Below are positions 1 through 8,909 of a stretch of DNA of 64,000 nt, in pieces (within the stretch, counting starts at the first letter, position 1; each line of letters starts with the position of its first letter). The position numbers were made by a program, and so were the translations under genes. The notes beneath the pieces are model-generated. The model was not told the DNA's origin, did no database searches, and saw only the letters and a program-made list of their open reading frames with translations. The stretch is from assembly GCF_020177375.1 (NCBI RefSeq), contig NZ_JAIWHV010000005.1:101615-165614 (forward strand), read 5' to 3'. Origin of the DNA: Saliphagus infecundisoli (GTDB lineage Archaea > Halobacteriota > Halobacteria > Halobacteriales > Natrialbaceae).

Positions 1-1
1 C

Positions 2-610
2 GAGGGCGGCGGCCAGCCCGCGGATCGGGGAACGCTCGCCGCCGATGGCGAGTCCTGGGCCGTCTCCGACGTCCAGAAACGGGATACGATCTACCACCAC
101 GTAGACCGGGAGCCACCCGCAGTCGGAACCGTCGTGGAGGGAGCGGTCGATGCCGACCGGCGACGGGCCCACAGCCGGTATCACAGCGCCCAGCACCTCC
201 TCTCCGCGATCGTCCTCGCCGAGTTCGACGCGGCGGCGACCGGAAACCAGCTGTATGCCGACCGGGCCCGCCTCGACTGTGCCTACGATCGCTTTTCCGA
301 AGAAGAACTCGCCGACGTCGAAGCCCGGATGAACGACCTCGTCGAGGACGAACTCGCCGTCCGGTGGTACACGATGGATCGCGAGGACGCCGAAGCAGGC
401 CTGGATCCCGGACGTACCCGCCTCGACCTCCTCCCGGAGTCGATCCGCGAGGTCCGGATCGTCGAGATCGGCGACCCCGAGGCTCCCTTCGACCGGACGG
501 CGTGTGCGGGCACCCACGTCGAGAACACCAGGGATATCGGCCCCGTCACCGTCACGGGCCGGGAGAGCCGGGGCGCCGGCGAGGAGCGACTCCGGTTCGA
601 ACTCGAGTAG
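2..610 (+). CDS. alaX: AlaX-type alanyl-tRNA editing protein, 5' end missing
   Basis: Trans-acting editing protein expected to hydrolyse tRNA-Ala mischarged with serine or glycine. The reading frame is open from the first bases of the window, so the gene starts upstream; about 202 residues are visible. The visible part begins with EGGGQPAD, the conserved N-terminal glycine-rich stretch of the AlaX/AlaRS editing module. It then shows the first zinc-binding motif HSAQH and the second zinc pair in CAGTH near the C-terminus, so the whole catalytic core is present. It ends soon after the CxxxH motif, which fits the shorter AlaX forms without a long C-terminal extension. An internal GTG at 134 could be mistaken for the start, but it would remove the conserved EGGGQP region. 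No partner gene follows closely. Confidence 0.93.
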   Translation, partial: EGGGQPADRGTLAADGESWAVSDVQKRDTIYHHVDREPPAVGTVVEGAVDADRRRAHSRYHSAQHLLSAIVLAEFDAAATGNQLYADRARLDCAYDRFSEEELADVEARMNDLVEDELAVRWYTMDREDAEAGLDPGRTRLDLLPESIREVRIVEIGDPEAPFDRTACAGTHVENTRDIGPVTVTGRESRGAGEERLRFELE

Positions 611-668
611 AGTGCGAACGGTTCTCGGGGACGCCGATGTCATCGGGTAACCCGACTGTCGCCGAAGC

Positions 669-677
669 GATATATAG
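669..677 (+). promoter_or_regulatory. TATA-like box upstream of the NmrA-like gene
   Basis: The sequence gatatatag stands out in a GC-rich context about 100 bases before the start codon at 773. If it is used, transcription would begin near 700 and leave a leader of about 70 bases. A purine-rich GGAGG lies about 10 bases before the ATG, so this gene may use a leader with a ribosome-binding site, unlike most genes here. Inference from sequence only. Confidence 0.35.
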
Positions 678-772
678 GTTCGCGGCCGAATCAGGTAACG
701 TGATACAACCAGAGTTCCGGCAGCCGATTCGAACCGTCTCGACGACCGCCACCGACGAGGAGGGCCACTGAG

Positions 773-1672
773 ATGGCCGACACCGTCCTCGTCACGGGCG
801 CGACCGGCAACCAGGGAGGTGCCGTCGTCGAGCACCTGCTCGAGTCGGGCGAACTCGAGGTCCACGGGCTGACCCGGGACGCAGCCGGCGACCGGGCCCA
901 GGAGCTCGCAGAGCAGGGCGTGGAGATGGTCGAGGGCGACCTGGACGACCCCGAAAGTCTCCGAGGACCCGTCGGCGACGCCGACCGGATCTTTGCGGTC
1001 ACGAACTTCTGGACGGAGGGCTACGAGGGCCAGGTCCAGCAGGGAGAGAACCTCGCCGATGTCGCGAGCGAGGAGGGGGTAGACCAGTTCGTCTTCAGCG
1101 GCGTCGGAAGCCACGACGAGGAGACCGGCGTCCCTCACTTCGACTCCGCCTGGGAGATCGAACAGCACGCCCAGGATCTGGACCTCCCCATGACCGTGCT
1201 CAAGCCCGTCTTCTTCTTCCAGAACCTCGAGGCGTTCGCCGAGGACATCGTCGAGGACGGCCAGCTCGCCTTGCCCTTGGAGGAGGGCGTCTCCCTCCAG
1301 ATGGTGGACGTAGACGACGTGGGCCATGCCGCCGCAGTCGCCCTCGAAAATCCCGACGAGCTCGTCGGCGAACGGATCGATCTCGCGGGCGACGAGGCGA
1401 CGCTGGCGGAGACCGCCGACGTTCTCTCTACGGTGACGGGCCGGGAGGTCGAGGCCGTCCACGTCCCGATCGAGGACGCCTACGACTCCTTCGGCGAGGA
1501 GTTCACCGTCATGTGCGAGTGGTTCAACGAGGAGGGCTACAGCGCGGACATCGACGCCATGGAGGACGTCTTCGGCTTCGACTTCGCCGACCTCGAGGAG
1601 TACCTCCGCGAGAACGGCTGGGAGGACAAGGAGGGGATGGCCTCGACCCCCGGCTGGGTCAAGGCGCTGTAG
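773..1672 (+). CDS. NmrA-like NAD(P)-binding protein (atypical SDR)
   Basis: A 299-residue Rossmann-fold protein of the NmrA/HSCARG type. The nucleotide-binding signature VTGATGNQGG lies at residues 7-16, followed by the expected pattern of alternating strands and helices. The length matches NmrA-like proteins, which are redox sensors or atypical oxidoreductases. The classical YxxxK catalytic pair of true short-chain dehydrogenases is not evident, so an active dehydrogenase role is uncertain. The sequence is very acidic, as usual for a haloarchaeal cytoplasmic protein. The ATG at 773 is chosen because it places the glycine motif near the N-terminus and is preceded by a GGAGG. The next gene begins about 100 bases downstream with its own promoter-like box, so this is probably a single-gene unit. 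Confidence 0.85.
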   Translation: MADTVLVTGATGNQGGAVVEHLLESGELEVHGLTRDAAGDRAQELAEQGVEMVEGDLDDPESLRGPVGDADRIFAVTNFWTEGYEGQVQQGENLADVASEEGVDQFVFSGVGSHDEETGVPHFDSAWEIEQHAQDLDLPMTVLKPVFFFQNLEAFAEDIVEDGQLALPLEEGVSLQMVDVDDVGHAAAVALENPDELVGERIDLAGDEATLAETADVLSTVTGREVEAVHVPIEDAYDSFGEEFTVMCEWFNEEGYSADIDAMEDVFGFDFADLEEYLRENGWEDKEGMASTPGWVKAL

Positions 1673-1772
1673 GCCGACGGTCGCAACGCGGGACCCTCCA
1701 CCGTCCGTGGTCGGACAGCCGGCGGCCATCGAGGAGGGATACGGTTATTACGATTCGCCAACAAGTCGGCGC

Positions 1773-2537
1773 ATGGCCGACCTCGCGATCGAGACCGACG
1801 CGCTGACGAAACGGTACGGCAACGAGTACGCGGTCCGGGAGCTCGATCTCGAGATCGACCCCGGCACGGTCTACGGCTTTCTGGGTCCAAACGGCGCGGG
1901 AAAGACGACGACGATGCGGATGCTGACGACGCTCACGAAACCGACGTCGGGCTCGGCGCGGGTCGCCGGCCACTCGATCGCCGAGCGCGACGCCGTCACC
2001 CCCCACATCGGCTACCTCCCCGAGGAGCCCCCGATCTACGACGAACTCACCGGGCGCGAACAGCTCGAGTACGTCGCCGGGCTCCGGGACCTGCCCCGCG
2101 AGGAGTCCGGAGCGCGCATCGAACGCCTGCTCGAGCGTTTCGACCTCACGGGCGACGCCGACAAGCGCATCGAGGCCTACTCGAAGGGAATGCGCCAGAA
2201 GGTCGGCGTCATCCAGGCGGTACTCCACGAGCCCGCCGTCGCCTTCCTCGACGAGCCCACGAGCGGGCTCGATCCCCGCGCGGCCCGGACGATGCGCGAG
2301 ACGATCGCCGACCTCGCGGATCGGGAGATGACCATCTTCCTCTCGACGCACATCCTCCCCGTCGTCGACGAACTCGGCGACCGGATCGGCGTCCTCCACG
2401 ACGGCCGGCTGGTCGCCGAGGGCACTCCCACCGAGCTCAAGCGCCGCGCGGAGACCGGCGAGGAGGGAAGCCTGGAGGATGCCTTCCTCGCGGTCACCGA
2501 CGAGGGCGAGTACGCCGAACCCGAGGAAGCGGTCTGA
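1773..2537 (+). CDS. ABC transporter ATP-binding protein (CcmA/drug-export type)
   Basis: A 254-residue nucleotide-binding subunit with all expected motifs in order: Walker A GPNGAGKTTT near residue 40, signature YSKGMRQKV near 137, Walker B AFLDEPTSGLDP and switch histidine in STHIL. It resembles ATPases of ABC-2 type exporters. The ATG at 1773 is preferred over an upstream GTG at 1707 because an AT-rich box (gttattacga) lies about 27 bases before it, as for leaderless haloarchaeal genes. Odd point: no ABC-2 permease gene follows. The next 200 bases are non-coding and then comes an unrelated 57-residue membrane peptide. The permease may be encoded elsewhere, or the locus has lost it. Confidence 0.9.
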   Translation: MADLAIETDALTKRYGNEYAVRELDLEIDPGTVYGFLGPNGAGKTTTMRMLTTLTKPTSGSARVAGHSIAERDAVTPHIGYLPEEPPIYDELTGREQLEYVAGLRDLPREESGARIERLLERFDLTGDADKRIEAYSKGMRQKVGVIQAVLHEPAVAFLDEPTSGLDPRAARTMRETIADLADREMTIFLSTHILPVVDELGDRIGVLHDGRLVAEGTPTELKRRAETGEEGSLEDAFLAVTDEGEYAEPEEAV

Positions 2538-2738
2538 GAGCCTTGGTCTGGAACGACCGGCGGGTACCTCGCCCCGGTCGAACTAAGTATGGCTCGAGAA
2601 TCAGCCGTTGATCGCGGAGGGTGTCATATAACGGGTCACACACTCTGCCCGCTACTACTCAGCATCGCTCAGTAGAGGGAATACTCATATCGGTCAGTAC
2701 AACGAAATAACTATCAGGATATTGGATTCTTACTAAGT

Positions 2739-2912
2739 ATGGAACGCAGACTACTCAAGACAGCTATTGGGATAGCAATGGTGGGAATAGGGCTGGTGCA
2801 GGTGTCTCTCTATGCCGTGCAAAGCGAATGGATACCTACCGGTTTGGGTGTATTCATCTCGCTACTTGGGATTGTGTATCTATGGGCCGAGGTCTACTCA
2901 ACTGCACAGTAA
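2739..2912 (+). CDS. Small two-helix membrane protein of 57 residues
   Basis: An ATG-to-TAA frame encoding 57 residues. It starts MERRLLKTAIG, with two hydrophobic stretches at about residues 8-24 and 33-50 separated by a short polar turn (QSEWIPTG), and ends with a short tail. The basic N-terminus suggests the N-in orientation. The surrounding sequence (about 2590-2950) is visibly AT-richer than its neighbours and uses codons such as ATA, CTA and TTG that nearby genes avoid, which hints at acquisition by transfer. An AT-rich stretch (ataactatcagga) about 27 bases before the ATG could serve as promoter. No function is recognised. It may be a stand-in for, or remnant near, the missing permease of the ATPase upstream, but that is only position-based speculation. 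Confidence 0.55.
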   Translation: MERRLLKTAIGIAMVGIGLVQVSLYAVQSEWIPTGLGVFISLLGIVYLWAEVYSTAQ

Positions 2913-2984
2913 GCACCTGCAGTGAGCACGGAATTCATCAAATACACCCTGAATAGAACCGCTTGTGAACTGTTCTGTGGCACC

Positions 2985-3755
2985 CTACTTGACCGCGACC
3001 AATCTGTCCTCGACCCCCGCCAGGTCCCGCTCGATCCGCCGGCCGGTCGCCGCGATCGCCGCGAGCAACGGGTGGACGCTCTCGCAGTCGGCGTACAGGT
3101 ACTCCCCGAGGTCGTCGCCGGCGGGCGACGACCGACAGCCGTCCCCAAGGGTCGCCTGGCGCTCGGCGGCGAGGTCGTCACACCGCTCCTCGAGCCCGCA
3201 CAGCCGCCGACGAGAGAGTCTGAGCGCGTTGAACTCCATGCGGTCGATCGGCTGGCCGACGATCGCCGCCCGTTCCGCTTCAATCCCCTCGAGGCGCTCG
3301 TCGAGGTCGGCGATCGACTCGAGTTCCGAATCGATGATCGAGAGCAGCGTCGTCCGACCACCGATCGCGGCGTCGGCCGCCGTCAGCAGCGACCGCTTTA
3401 CGTACGGTCGGAGGCGGTCGTGGCGCGCGAGGGCAGCGGCGAGTTCGGGGCTGAGTTCGCCGGCGACGTTCTCCGTGAGGTCCTCGTCGAATCGCTCGCG
3501 GTAGTGGGGGACCGCCATCACGGTGTCGGCGTAGGCCTCCCGAACCCGAGCGATCCCGCCGCCGACCTCCCGCGATCGGGCGGGCGCCCCGCCCCGAGAA
3601 CGGACGACGTCCAGATCCTCGACACGCTCGCGAAACCCGGCGAACGCGGCGCGCTCGTCCGCGAGGTGACGGCGCTCGCGCGTGACGGCCCGCCGGGCGT
3701 CCTCGAGGCTCCCCTCGGAGGAACGCTCCACGCCGGCCGGGCCGTCGGAGGGCAT
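2985..3755 (-). CDS. Haloarchaeal coiled-coil protein, DUF7260-like
   Basis: A 256-residue, mostly helical protein rich in Glu, Arg and Ala with heptad-like stretches (residues about 18-50 and 135-165), so coiled coils are likely. It has no signal peptide or membrane segment. A conserved-looking motif VREAYADTVMAVPHY lies near residue 72. From memory it resembles a haloarchaeal family catalogued as DUF7260, whose function is unknown; I am not certain of the number. The ATG at 3755 is preceded, on the minus strand, by a TTTAA-like box about 27 bases away, which supports that start. It is transcribed away from the small membrane-protein gene at 3921, with a shared intergenic region. Confidence 0.75.
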   Translation of the reverse strand: MPSDGPAGVERSSEGSLEDARRAVTRERRHLADERAAFAGFRERVEDLDVVRSRGGAPARSREVGGGIARVREAYADTVMAVPHYRERFDEDLTENVAGELSPELAAALARHDRLRPYVKRSLLTAADAAIGGRTTLLSIIDSELESIADLDERLEGIEAERAAIVGQPIDRMEFNALRLSRRRLCGLEERCDDLAAERQATLGDGCRSSPAGDDLGEYLYADCESVHPLLAAIAATGRRIERDLAGVEDRLVAVK

Positions 3756-3920
3756 ACCGACCCCTTCGCCGGCCCCGACTTAAACGTGTCGGGTCGTTAA
3801 TTATTACCGGCAAAACCCGGAGGAGGCGAAGGGGCGTCTCGCCGGCGGCCGCCGGATCGACGGCGACGGGACGGAACGGGACGACGACGGGGTTTTTCCC
3901 CGCGGGGCCGAAGCGAGCGT

Positions 3921-4133
3921 ATGGGTTCGGGGAACGATCGGTTCGGGGGCGCCGCGGCGATCGCGTTCGGGTCCCTCCTCGCGGCCGTCTCCGTCCTCGC
4001 GGTCGGCACCGTTGCCGGCGAGGGCATCCTCCGAAACGTCGCCGTCGCGATCGTTCTCCTCGGCGCGGTCGTCTTCGCGCCGACGTACCTGCTCTATGCC
4101 TCCTGGTTCGACGAGTTCGGCGACCGCCGGTAG
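3921..4133 (+). CDS. Small two-helix membrane protein of 70 residues
   Basis: A 70-residue protein with two clear transmembrane helices, about residues 10-31 and 38-60, a glycine-rich N-terminus and a charged C-terminal tail (FDEFGDRR). A gttttt stretch about 28 bases before the ATG is a plausible TATA box for a leaderless transcript. Its stop codon abuts the stop of the convergent acyl-CoA synthetase gene with no base between. The family is not recognised beyond being a typical small haloarchaeal membrane protein. Confidence 0.7.
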   Translation: MGSGNDRFGGAAAIAFGSLLAAVSVLAVGTVAGEGILRNVAVAIVLLGAVVFAPTYLLYASWFDEFGDRR

Positions 4134-6071
4134 CTACTCCTCGTAGAGCTCCCGAACCTTCTCGTCGAAGCGTTCGAGGATGACGCGGCGTTTCTTCTTC
4201 ATCGTCGGGGTCAGCATCTCGTTTTCCTCGGTGAACTCCCGGGGGACGAGCCGGAACTCTTTGATCCGCTCGTGGCGCGAAAAGCCCTCGTTGACCCGTT
4301 CGACCTCCCGCTCGACGTACTCCTCGACCCGGTCGTCGGCGACGAGGGCCTCAGGGTCGTCGGGGAGGTCGATCCCCTCGCCGGCGGCCCACTCGCGGAC
4401 GCGGTCGGCGTTGGGAACGATCAGGGCACCGACGAACTTCTCGCCGTCGCCGACGACCATACACTGCTCGACGACCTCGCTCGAGGCGAAGGCGTCCTCG
4501 ATCGGCCCCGGCGCGACGTTTTTCCCCGTCGAGAGCACCAGGAGCTGTTTCGAGCGCTCGCGGAACTCGACGTAGCCGTCGGGACGCAGGTGGACGACGT
4601 CGCCCGTGTGAAACCAGCCATCCGAAAAGGCCCGGTCGGTCGCCGCCGGGTCCGACCAGTAACCGTCGGTGACGTTTTCCCCCCGGACGAGGAGTTCGCC
4701 GACCTCGCCGGCGTCCGAGAACGTCTCGGGATCGACCGCCGACTCGTCGATCTCGATCTCGATGTCCGAAACCGGAGGGCCGATCGTCCCGACCTTGGGC
4801 TCCTCGGTCGGGTTGACGGTGACGACCGGCGAGGTCTCTGTCAGGCCGTACCCCTCGTAGATCGGGAGCCCCATCGCGTGATACAGCGTACAGAGCTCCG
4901 CCGAGAGGCTCCCGCCGCCGCTGATCAGCATCTCGATCTCCCCGCCGAGGGCCTCCCGGACCTGGGAAAAGACCAGCCGGTCGGCCAGCCGGCGTTTCGC
5001 CTCCAGAACGGGACCCGGATCCGCAGCCTCGTAGTGGGCGACGCCGATGTCGGTCGCCCACTCGAAGATCCGCTTTTTCGTCGCGGACTCGCTGGCCTGC
5101 TCGCGGACCCCGTCGTAGATCTTCTCGTACACTCGAGGGACGCTCGTCGCGGAGGTCGGCGACACGGCGGCGAAGTCGGCCTGGAGGGTGTCGGGGCTCT
5201 CAGCGTAGGCGACGCAGGCGCCGCTCGCGAACATCAGGAAGTGGCCCGCCAGCCGCTCGAAGACGTGGGCCAGCGGGAGGTAGGAGACCGTCTCCGTCCC
5301 CGAACCGATCGACGGTGCCCCCTCCGGTTTGTCCGGACGCGGCGCGAACCGCTTGCGGACCTGATTGACGTTCGTCCGGAAGTTGCGGTGGGTAAGCCGG
5401 ACCCCTTTGGGCTGGCCCGTCGTCCCGCTCGTGTAGATCAGGCTCGCGAGGTCGCCGGGCGAGGCCGCGTCGATCCAGCCCTCGTAGGCCTCGCGGTCGA
5501 AGCGCTCCGCCCCGCGCTCGTAAACCTCCCCGAGCGTGTGGACGTCCTCGCACTCGCCGGCGATCGCCGACTCGTCCATCGAGACCAAAACGTCGAGATC
5601 GAGCCCGTCCGCCACGTCGAGAACCCGCTCGAGTTCGTCGTCGCCGGCGGCGACGACCGCGCTCGCGTCGGGGTCCGAGAGCAGGTGGCGGACCTGTTCG
5701 GGGCCGGAGCCGCTGTAGACGGTCGTGACGACCCCGCCGGCGGCGAGGACGGCGAAGTCAGTCTGGGCCCACTCCATGCGCGTGTCCGCGAAGATCGCGA
5801 CCCGGTCGCCGGCCTCGAGGCCGAGGTCCCGAAAGCCGGCGGCGAGCCGGCGGACGACATGGCGCATCTCGGCGTAGGAGATCGTCCGGAACTCGCCCTC
5901 GCGGGCGGGCGAGAAGGCGGTCCCGGCGAGCGAGCGGTCGTAGATCCCGCCCTTGTAGCGCTGGGCCGGCCGGTCGCGGTTGCGCTCGGCACTGTCCTCG
6001 AACAGCCGCCCGAGGGTCGTCTGCCCGATGACCTCGTCGTCGTACGCGCGCTCGGCGTCCAGCCAGTCCAT
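4134..6071 (-). CDS. Long-chain acyl-CoA synthetase (AMP-forming)
   Basis: A 645-residue member of the ANL superfamily, expected to activate a fatty or other carboxylic acid to acyl-AMP and then acyl-CoA in the cytoplasm. The phosphate-binding loop YTSGTTGQPKG lies at residues 213-223, the A5 motif GYGLTETSPVV near 400 and the hinge-region motif WFHTGDVV near 500. The C-terminal small domain carries the catalytic-lysine region around MKKKRR. Length and motif order match the FadD/long-chain group rather than acetyl-CoA synthetase. The ATG at 6071 is chosen over an in-frame one at 6122, because the protein starting MDWLDAERAY matches haloarchaeal homologues as I remember them and the extra 17 residues look non-coding. 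It is single, with a separate hydrolase gene upstream on the same strand. Confidence 0.9.
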   Translation of the reverse strand: MDWLDAERAYDDEVIGQTTLGRLFEDSAERNRDRPAQRYKGGIYDRSLAGTAFSPAREGEFRTISYAEMRHVVRRLAAGFRDLGLEAGDRVAIFADTRMEWAQTDFAVLAAGGVVTTVYSGSGPEQVRHLLSDPDASAVVAAGDDELERVLDVADGLDLDVLVSMDESAIAGECEDVHTLGEVYERGAERFDREAYEGWIDAASPGDLASLIYTSGTTGQPKGVRLTHRNFRTNVNQVRKRFAPRPDKPEGAPSIGSGTETVSYLPLAHVFERLAGHFLMFASGACVAYAESPDTLQADFAAVSPTSATSVPRVYEKIYDGVREQASESATKKRIFEWATDIGVAHYEAADPGPVLEAKRRLADRLVFSQVREALGGEIEMLISGGGSLSAELCTLYHAMGLPIYEGYGLTETSPVVTVNPTEEPKVGTIGPPVSDIEIEIDESAVDPETFSDAGEVGELLVRGENVTDGYWSDPAATDRAFSDGWFHTGDVVHLRPDGYVEFRERSKQLLVLSTGKNVAPGPIEDAFASSEVVEQCMVVGDGEKFVGALIVPNADRVREWAAGEGIDLPDDPEALVADDRVEEYVEREVERVNEGFSRHERIKEFRLVPREFTEENEMLTPTMKKKRRVILERFDEKVRELYEE

Positions 6072-6148
6072 ACTCCCTGAGAACGGCTCGCGAACGATAA
6101 AACGTGAGGAAACTCCTCGCACTGGGGGTCCCGTTTACCGACCCGGAG

Positions 6149-7045
6149 TCACCGATCGAGAGAGGCGAGGACGCCCCGGACGTTCATCGCCGCCTCCGCA
6201 CGGGCCTTGCGCTCGCCCCAGACCTCGCCCATCTCGGTCGCCTCGGCGAAGTGGTCGATCACAGCCTCGTCGTCGCCCAGTTCGGCGCGCTTTTCTTCGA
6301 CCGCCCGGACCCACTCGCGGAGTACCTCCCCGTACTGCTCGAGGACCTCCCCTCGCTCCCTGGGCCCGAAGTGAGTGAACAGCAGCGTCGATCGGTCGAG
6401 AGCCTCGAGGGTCTCGATGTCGGCGAGACAGCCCTCGAGGTCGAACTGGGGTGGGGGACTGGTCTCCCTGATGACTCCCATCGAGGGCACCCAGATGCCG
6501 GCGGCGTCAGCAGTGAACACGGCGTCGTTTTCGGGGTCCTCGAAGACGACCTGGTGGGGAGCGTGGCCGGGAGCCTCGTGGACCCGGAGCTCGTGGCCCC
6601 CGAGGTCGATGGCGTCGCCGTCCTCGATCCCCGTGATGCGATCCTCGGGGACCGGCTCGGGTTCGACATAGAACTCCCACTGGTCGCCGACCGCGCGCTT
6701 CGTTCCCTCGACGAGCCGCGAAGGGTCGGCAAGGTGGTGGGCGCCCACCTCGGGAACGTAGACCTCGGCGTTCGGACAGGCCTCGGCGAGAAAGCCCGCG
6801 CCACCGGCGTGATCGAGGTGGACGTGGGTGACCGCGATGACCGCGAGCTCCTCGCGGTCGATCCCGACCTCCGCCAGCGCGTCGAGGATCAGCTCGTGGT
6901 TCGTCCCGATCCCCGACTCGACTATCGCGGGCCGGTCGTCGTCGAGAAGGTAGACCGCGCCGTACTCCGACGTCCCGTACATCCCGGTATCGACGTAGTG
7001 GAGGTCGGCGCAGTCGCCGACCGTGCGGACGTCTCCGATTCCCAT
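6149..7045 (-). CDS. Metallo-beta-lactamase-fold hydrolase
   Basis: A 298-residue protein of the metallo-beta-lactamase superfamily. The metal-binding motif THVHLDHAGG lies at residues 73-82 (H74, H76, D78, H79). Further ligands are likely in GHAPHQV (about residue 165), in TADAAG (about 184), and in the late FTHFG. It resembles glyoxalase-II-like and other thioesterase-type hydrolases that bind two zinc ions; the substrate cannot be told from sequence. It lies 77 bases upstream of the acyl-CoA synthetase gene on the same strand, so the two could be co-transcribed. A thioesterase partnering an acyl-CoA ligase would make sense but is only an inference. Confidence 0.85.
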   Translation of the reverse strand: MGIGDVRTVGDCADLHYVDTGMYGTSEYGAVYLLDDDRPAIVESGIGTNHELILDALAEVGIDREELAVIAVTHVHLDHAGGAGFLAEACPNAEVYVPEVGAHHLADPSRLVEGTKRAVGDQWEFYVEPEPVPEDRITGIEDGDAIDLGGHELRVHEAPGHAPHQVVFEDPENDAVFTADAAGIWVPSMGVIRETSPPPQFDLEGCLADIETLEALDRSTLLFTHFGPRERGEVLEQYGEVLREWVRAVEEKRAELGDDEAVIDHFAEATEMGEVWGERKARAEAAMNVRGVLASLDR

Positions 7046-7172
7046 ACCGGTAGCCCGACGGGCGCGTCCAAGTAGCTCCCGGTCCCGGACGGACGGTCCG
7101 GAACCGCCAGGGGGAGGCCAACGCGACCAACCCCCACGCCCATCCGTCTCACAGCAGGACTAAATACTCTAC

Positions 7173-7191
7173 CATAGTATATGATACTATG
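7173..7191 (+). promoter_or_regulatory. 8-bp inverted repeat covering the start codon of the Tat-exported protein gene
   Basis: The two arms CATAGTAT (7173-7180) and ATACTATG (7184-7191) are perfect reverse complements separated by three bases. The last three bases of the right arm are the ATG start codon of the gene at 7189. The stretch is AT-rich and lies in GC-rich DNA, with a TATA-like taaatactct about 25 bases before the ATG. For a leaderless gene this position would let a dimeric repressor block transcription start. It could instead form a hairpin in the RNA that hides the start codon. Confidence 0.5.
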
Positions 7192-8472
7192 AACGAACCA
7201 TATGAAAACTTCTCAAGTTCGACCGCGGATCCCGGGACCGGGCGTCGGACCGTCCTGAAGGGGCTTGCCGCCGGCACGGTCGGCCTCACGGGGATCGCGG
7301 GGACGGCCGCCGCCCAGGGGACGAAGGTCGCCGCGGACGAACGCGCGCTCTACGTCTGGGGGTACGCCCCCGTCCTGGCGACCGACGGTGCCGCCCGGGA
7401 ACGGTTCATAGAGCGGACCGACCGCTTCGGGATCGACACGGTCTACCTCTCGTGGGGTGCCCTGCGGAGCGCATCCCCGGCAGCGATCGGCGGACTCAGC
7501 GAGGCGGCCCACGCGGCCGGGCTCGCGGTCCACGCGATGACCGGCGCCTACGGACTGGGTGCGACCGACATTGCCCGCGAGGTCGTAGGGGAGGTGCGTG
7601 CCCACAACGACGAATACGGGCCGGACGCAGGGTTCGATGGGCTCCACCTCAACCTCGAGTGTGCGCCCGGAGACCTCCGGCCGTTCCTCGAGTCTCTCGT
7701 CGCTCTCCTCGACGAGCGTCCATCGATCGCACCCGACCTCGAGGTTTCGGCGACGGTCGCCTGGTGGTGGGCGCTACCCGACTACGAGCCCGCCCTCGCG
7801 CGGGCGGTCGCGGCCCACCCCGCGCTGGCAGCCAGCGTGATCATGGCCTACTGGGACGAACCCGAGGAGGTCCGCCGGCGGCTCGCGACCATCGTCGAGG
7901 GCCTCGATGCGCCCCACCTCCTCGCGATAGAGACCCAGGAGTTTCCCGGTGGCGCAAGCTGGGTGACGACATACGAGGAGGGCTGGTCGGGGCTCCGCAC
8001 GATCGAAGAGGCGATCGCGGCCGACCCACCCGGCGGCGGGTACGGGGGAATCGCGATCCACTACTACGAGAGCGGGCTCGCCGCCTGGGACGCCCTCCGG
8101 AATGCACGGTTCGACCGGGAGACTGCCCGGCCTCGCGACCGGGTTGCCGTCGAGGCAACCGTCGTCTTCGACGATACGTTCCCGGCGTCGGCCCACGAGA
8201 GCGATCTGACGGTCGTTTTCGACGGCCCCAAGCGGTACACGGCGACGACGACCGTGACGCCTCCATCGAATGAGCCCGTGACGGCGAGCGTCGAGTGGCA
8301 CGTACCCCACGACGCCCCCGCGGGCGAGTACGCGGTGCGGGCGACGCTGTCTGACCCCACGGTCGAGAACGGCGACCGCGAGGCCGTCGGGCGCCGGGCG
8401 GAGCCGGTCGTCCTCGGCGAACGCGACCTCGGGACGCTCTCGGTGCTCGGGCGCGGCCGTCCCGGCAGGTAG
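7189..8472 (+). CDS. Tat-exported protein with putative TIM-barrel (glycosidase-like) domain
   Basis: A 427-residue protein. The N-terminus carries a twin-arginine signal: RRTVLKG at residues 19-25, a hydrophobic core to about residue 38, and a likely cleavage after AAAQ near 43. The mature part starts with alternating strand/helix segments (LYVWGYAPV, GIDTVYLSWGAL, AGLAVHAM, FDGLHLNLE, SVIMAYWDEP), which look like successive strands of a TIM barrel with acidic residues at strand ends. About residues 320-410 look like a beta-sandwich domain. No named family is recognised; an extracellular glycoside hydrolase is the best guess. It is single, and the unusual palindrome over its start codon suggests regulated expression. 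Confidence 0.72.
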   Translation: MNEPYENFSSSTADPGTGRRTVLKGLAAGTVGLTGIAGTAAAQGTKVAADERALYVWGYAPVLATDGAARERFIERTDRFGIDTVYLSWGALRSASPAAIGGLSEAAHAAGLAVHAMTGAYGLGATDIAREVVGEVRAHNDEYGPDAGFDGLHLNLECAPGDLRPFLESLVALLDERPSIAPDLEVSATVAWWWALPDYEPALARAVAAHPALAASVIMAYWDEPEEVRRRLATIVEGLDAPHLLAIETQEFPGGASWVTTYEEGWSGLRTIEEAIAADPPGGGYGGIAIHYYESGLAAWDALRNARFDRETARPRDRVAVEATVVFDDTFPASAHESDLTVVFDGPKRYTATTTVTPPSNEPVTASVEWHVPHDAPAGEYAVRATLSDPTVENGDREAVGRRAEPVVLGERDLGTLSVLGRGRPGR

Positions 8473-8627
8473 GGTCGACGCTAGTGGCCGCATCGACACT
8501 GTCGTGTCCGGCGAGTAGAACGACAGATCCCGGACGAGGGGGCCGCTGCGTGGCCGACGGGCGCGTTCGGGCGCCGGAGGGACGGATGCGCTAGATTTAG
8601 GTGAATCCGTGGTCCCTTCGAGAACGG

Positions 8628-8909
8628 ATGGCGACCCGGCGACGGATGCAGTTCGTTCGCGGACAGGTCGCGTGGATGGTAGCGACGGTGCTGGCGCTCT
8701 CCCTGCTCGGCTCGCTGTCGTACGAGCTCTTCTTCGTCTGCTCGCTGATCGGGTTGCTGATCGTGACCGAGTTGACCGCGCCGTTCAACGTCACCCCCGA
8801 ATGGCGGAGCCGGCTGAAGTGGCTCATCCTGGCCGGGCTGGCCGGCTTCGCCTACGTCGTCGTGCGGCGGATCGTCGAGATCCTCCCGCCGGAGGTGGTG
8901 CCGTGGTAG
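8628..8909 (+). CDS. Small membrane protein at the head of the MoxR cluster
   Basis: A 93-residue protein with three predicted membrane helices: about residues 14-29, 33-48 and 63-79 of the form starting at the ATG at 8628. A GTG at 8601 in the same frame would add nine residues. The ATG is preferred because a TATA-like ctagattta lies about 32 bases before it. The stop codon overlaps the GTG start of the next gene (8903), so the two are translationally coupled. The family is not recognised by name, but the position suggests a membrane partner of the DUF4350/MoxR system. Confidence 0.72.
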   Translation: MATRRRMQFVRGQVAWMVATVLALSLLGSLSYELFFVCSLIGLLIVTELTAPFNVTPEWRSRLKWLILAGLAGFAYVVVRRIVEILPPEVVPW

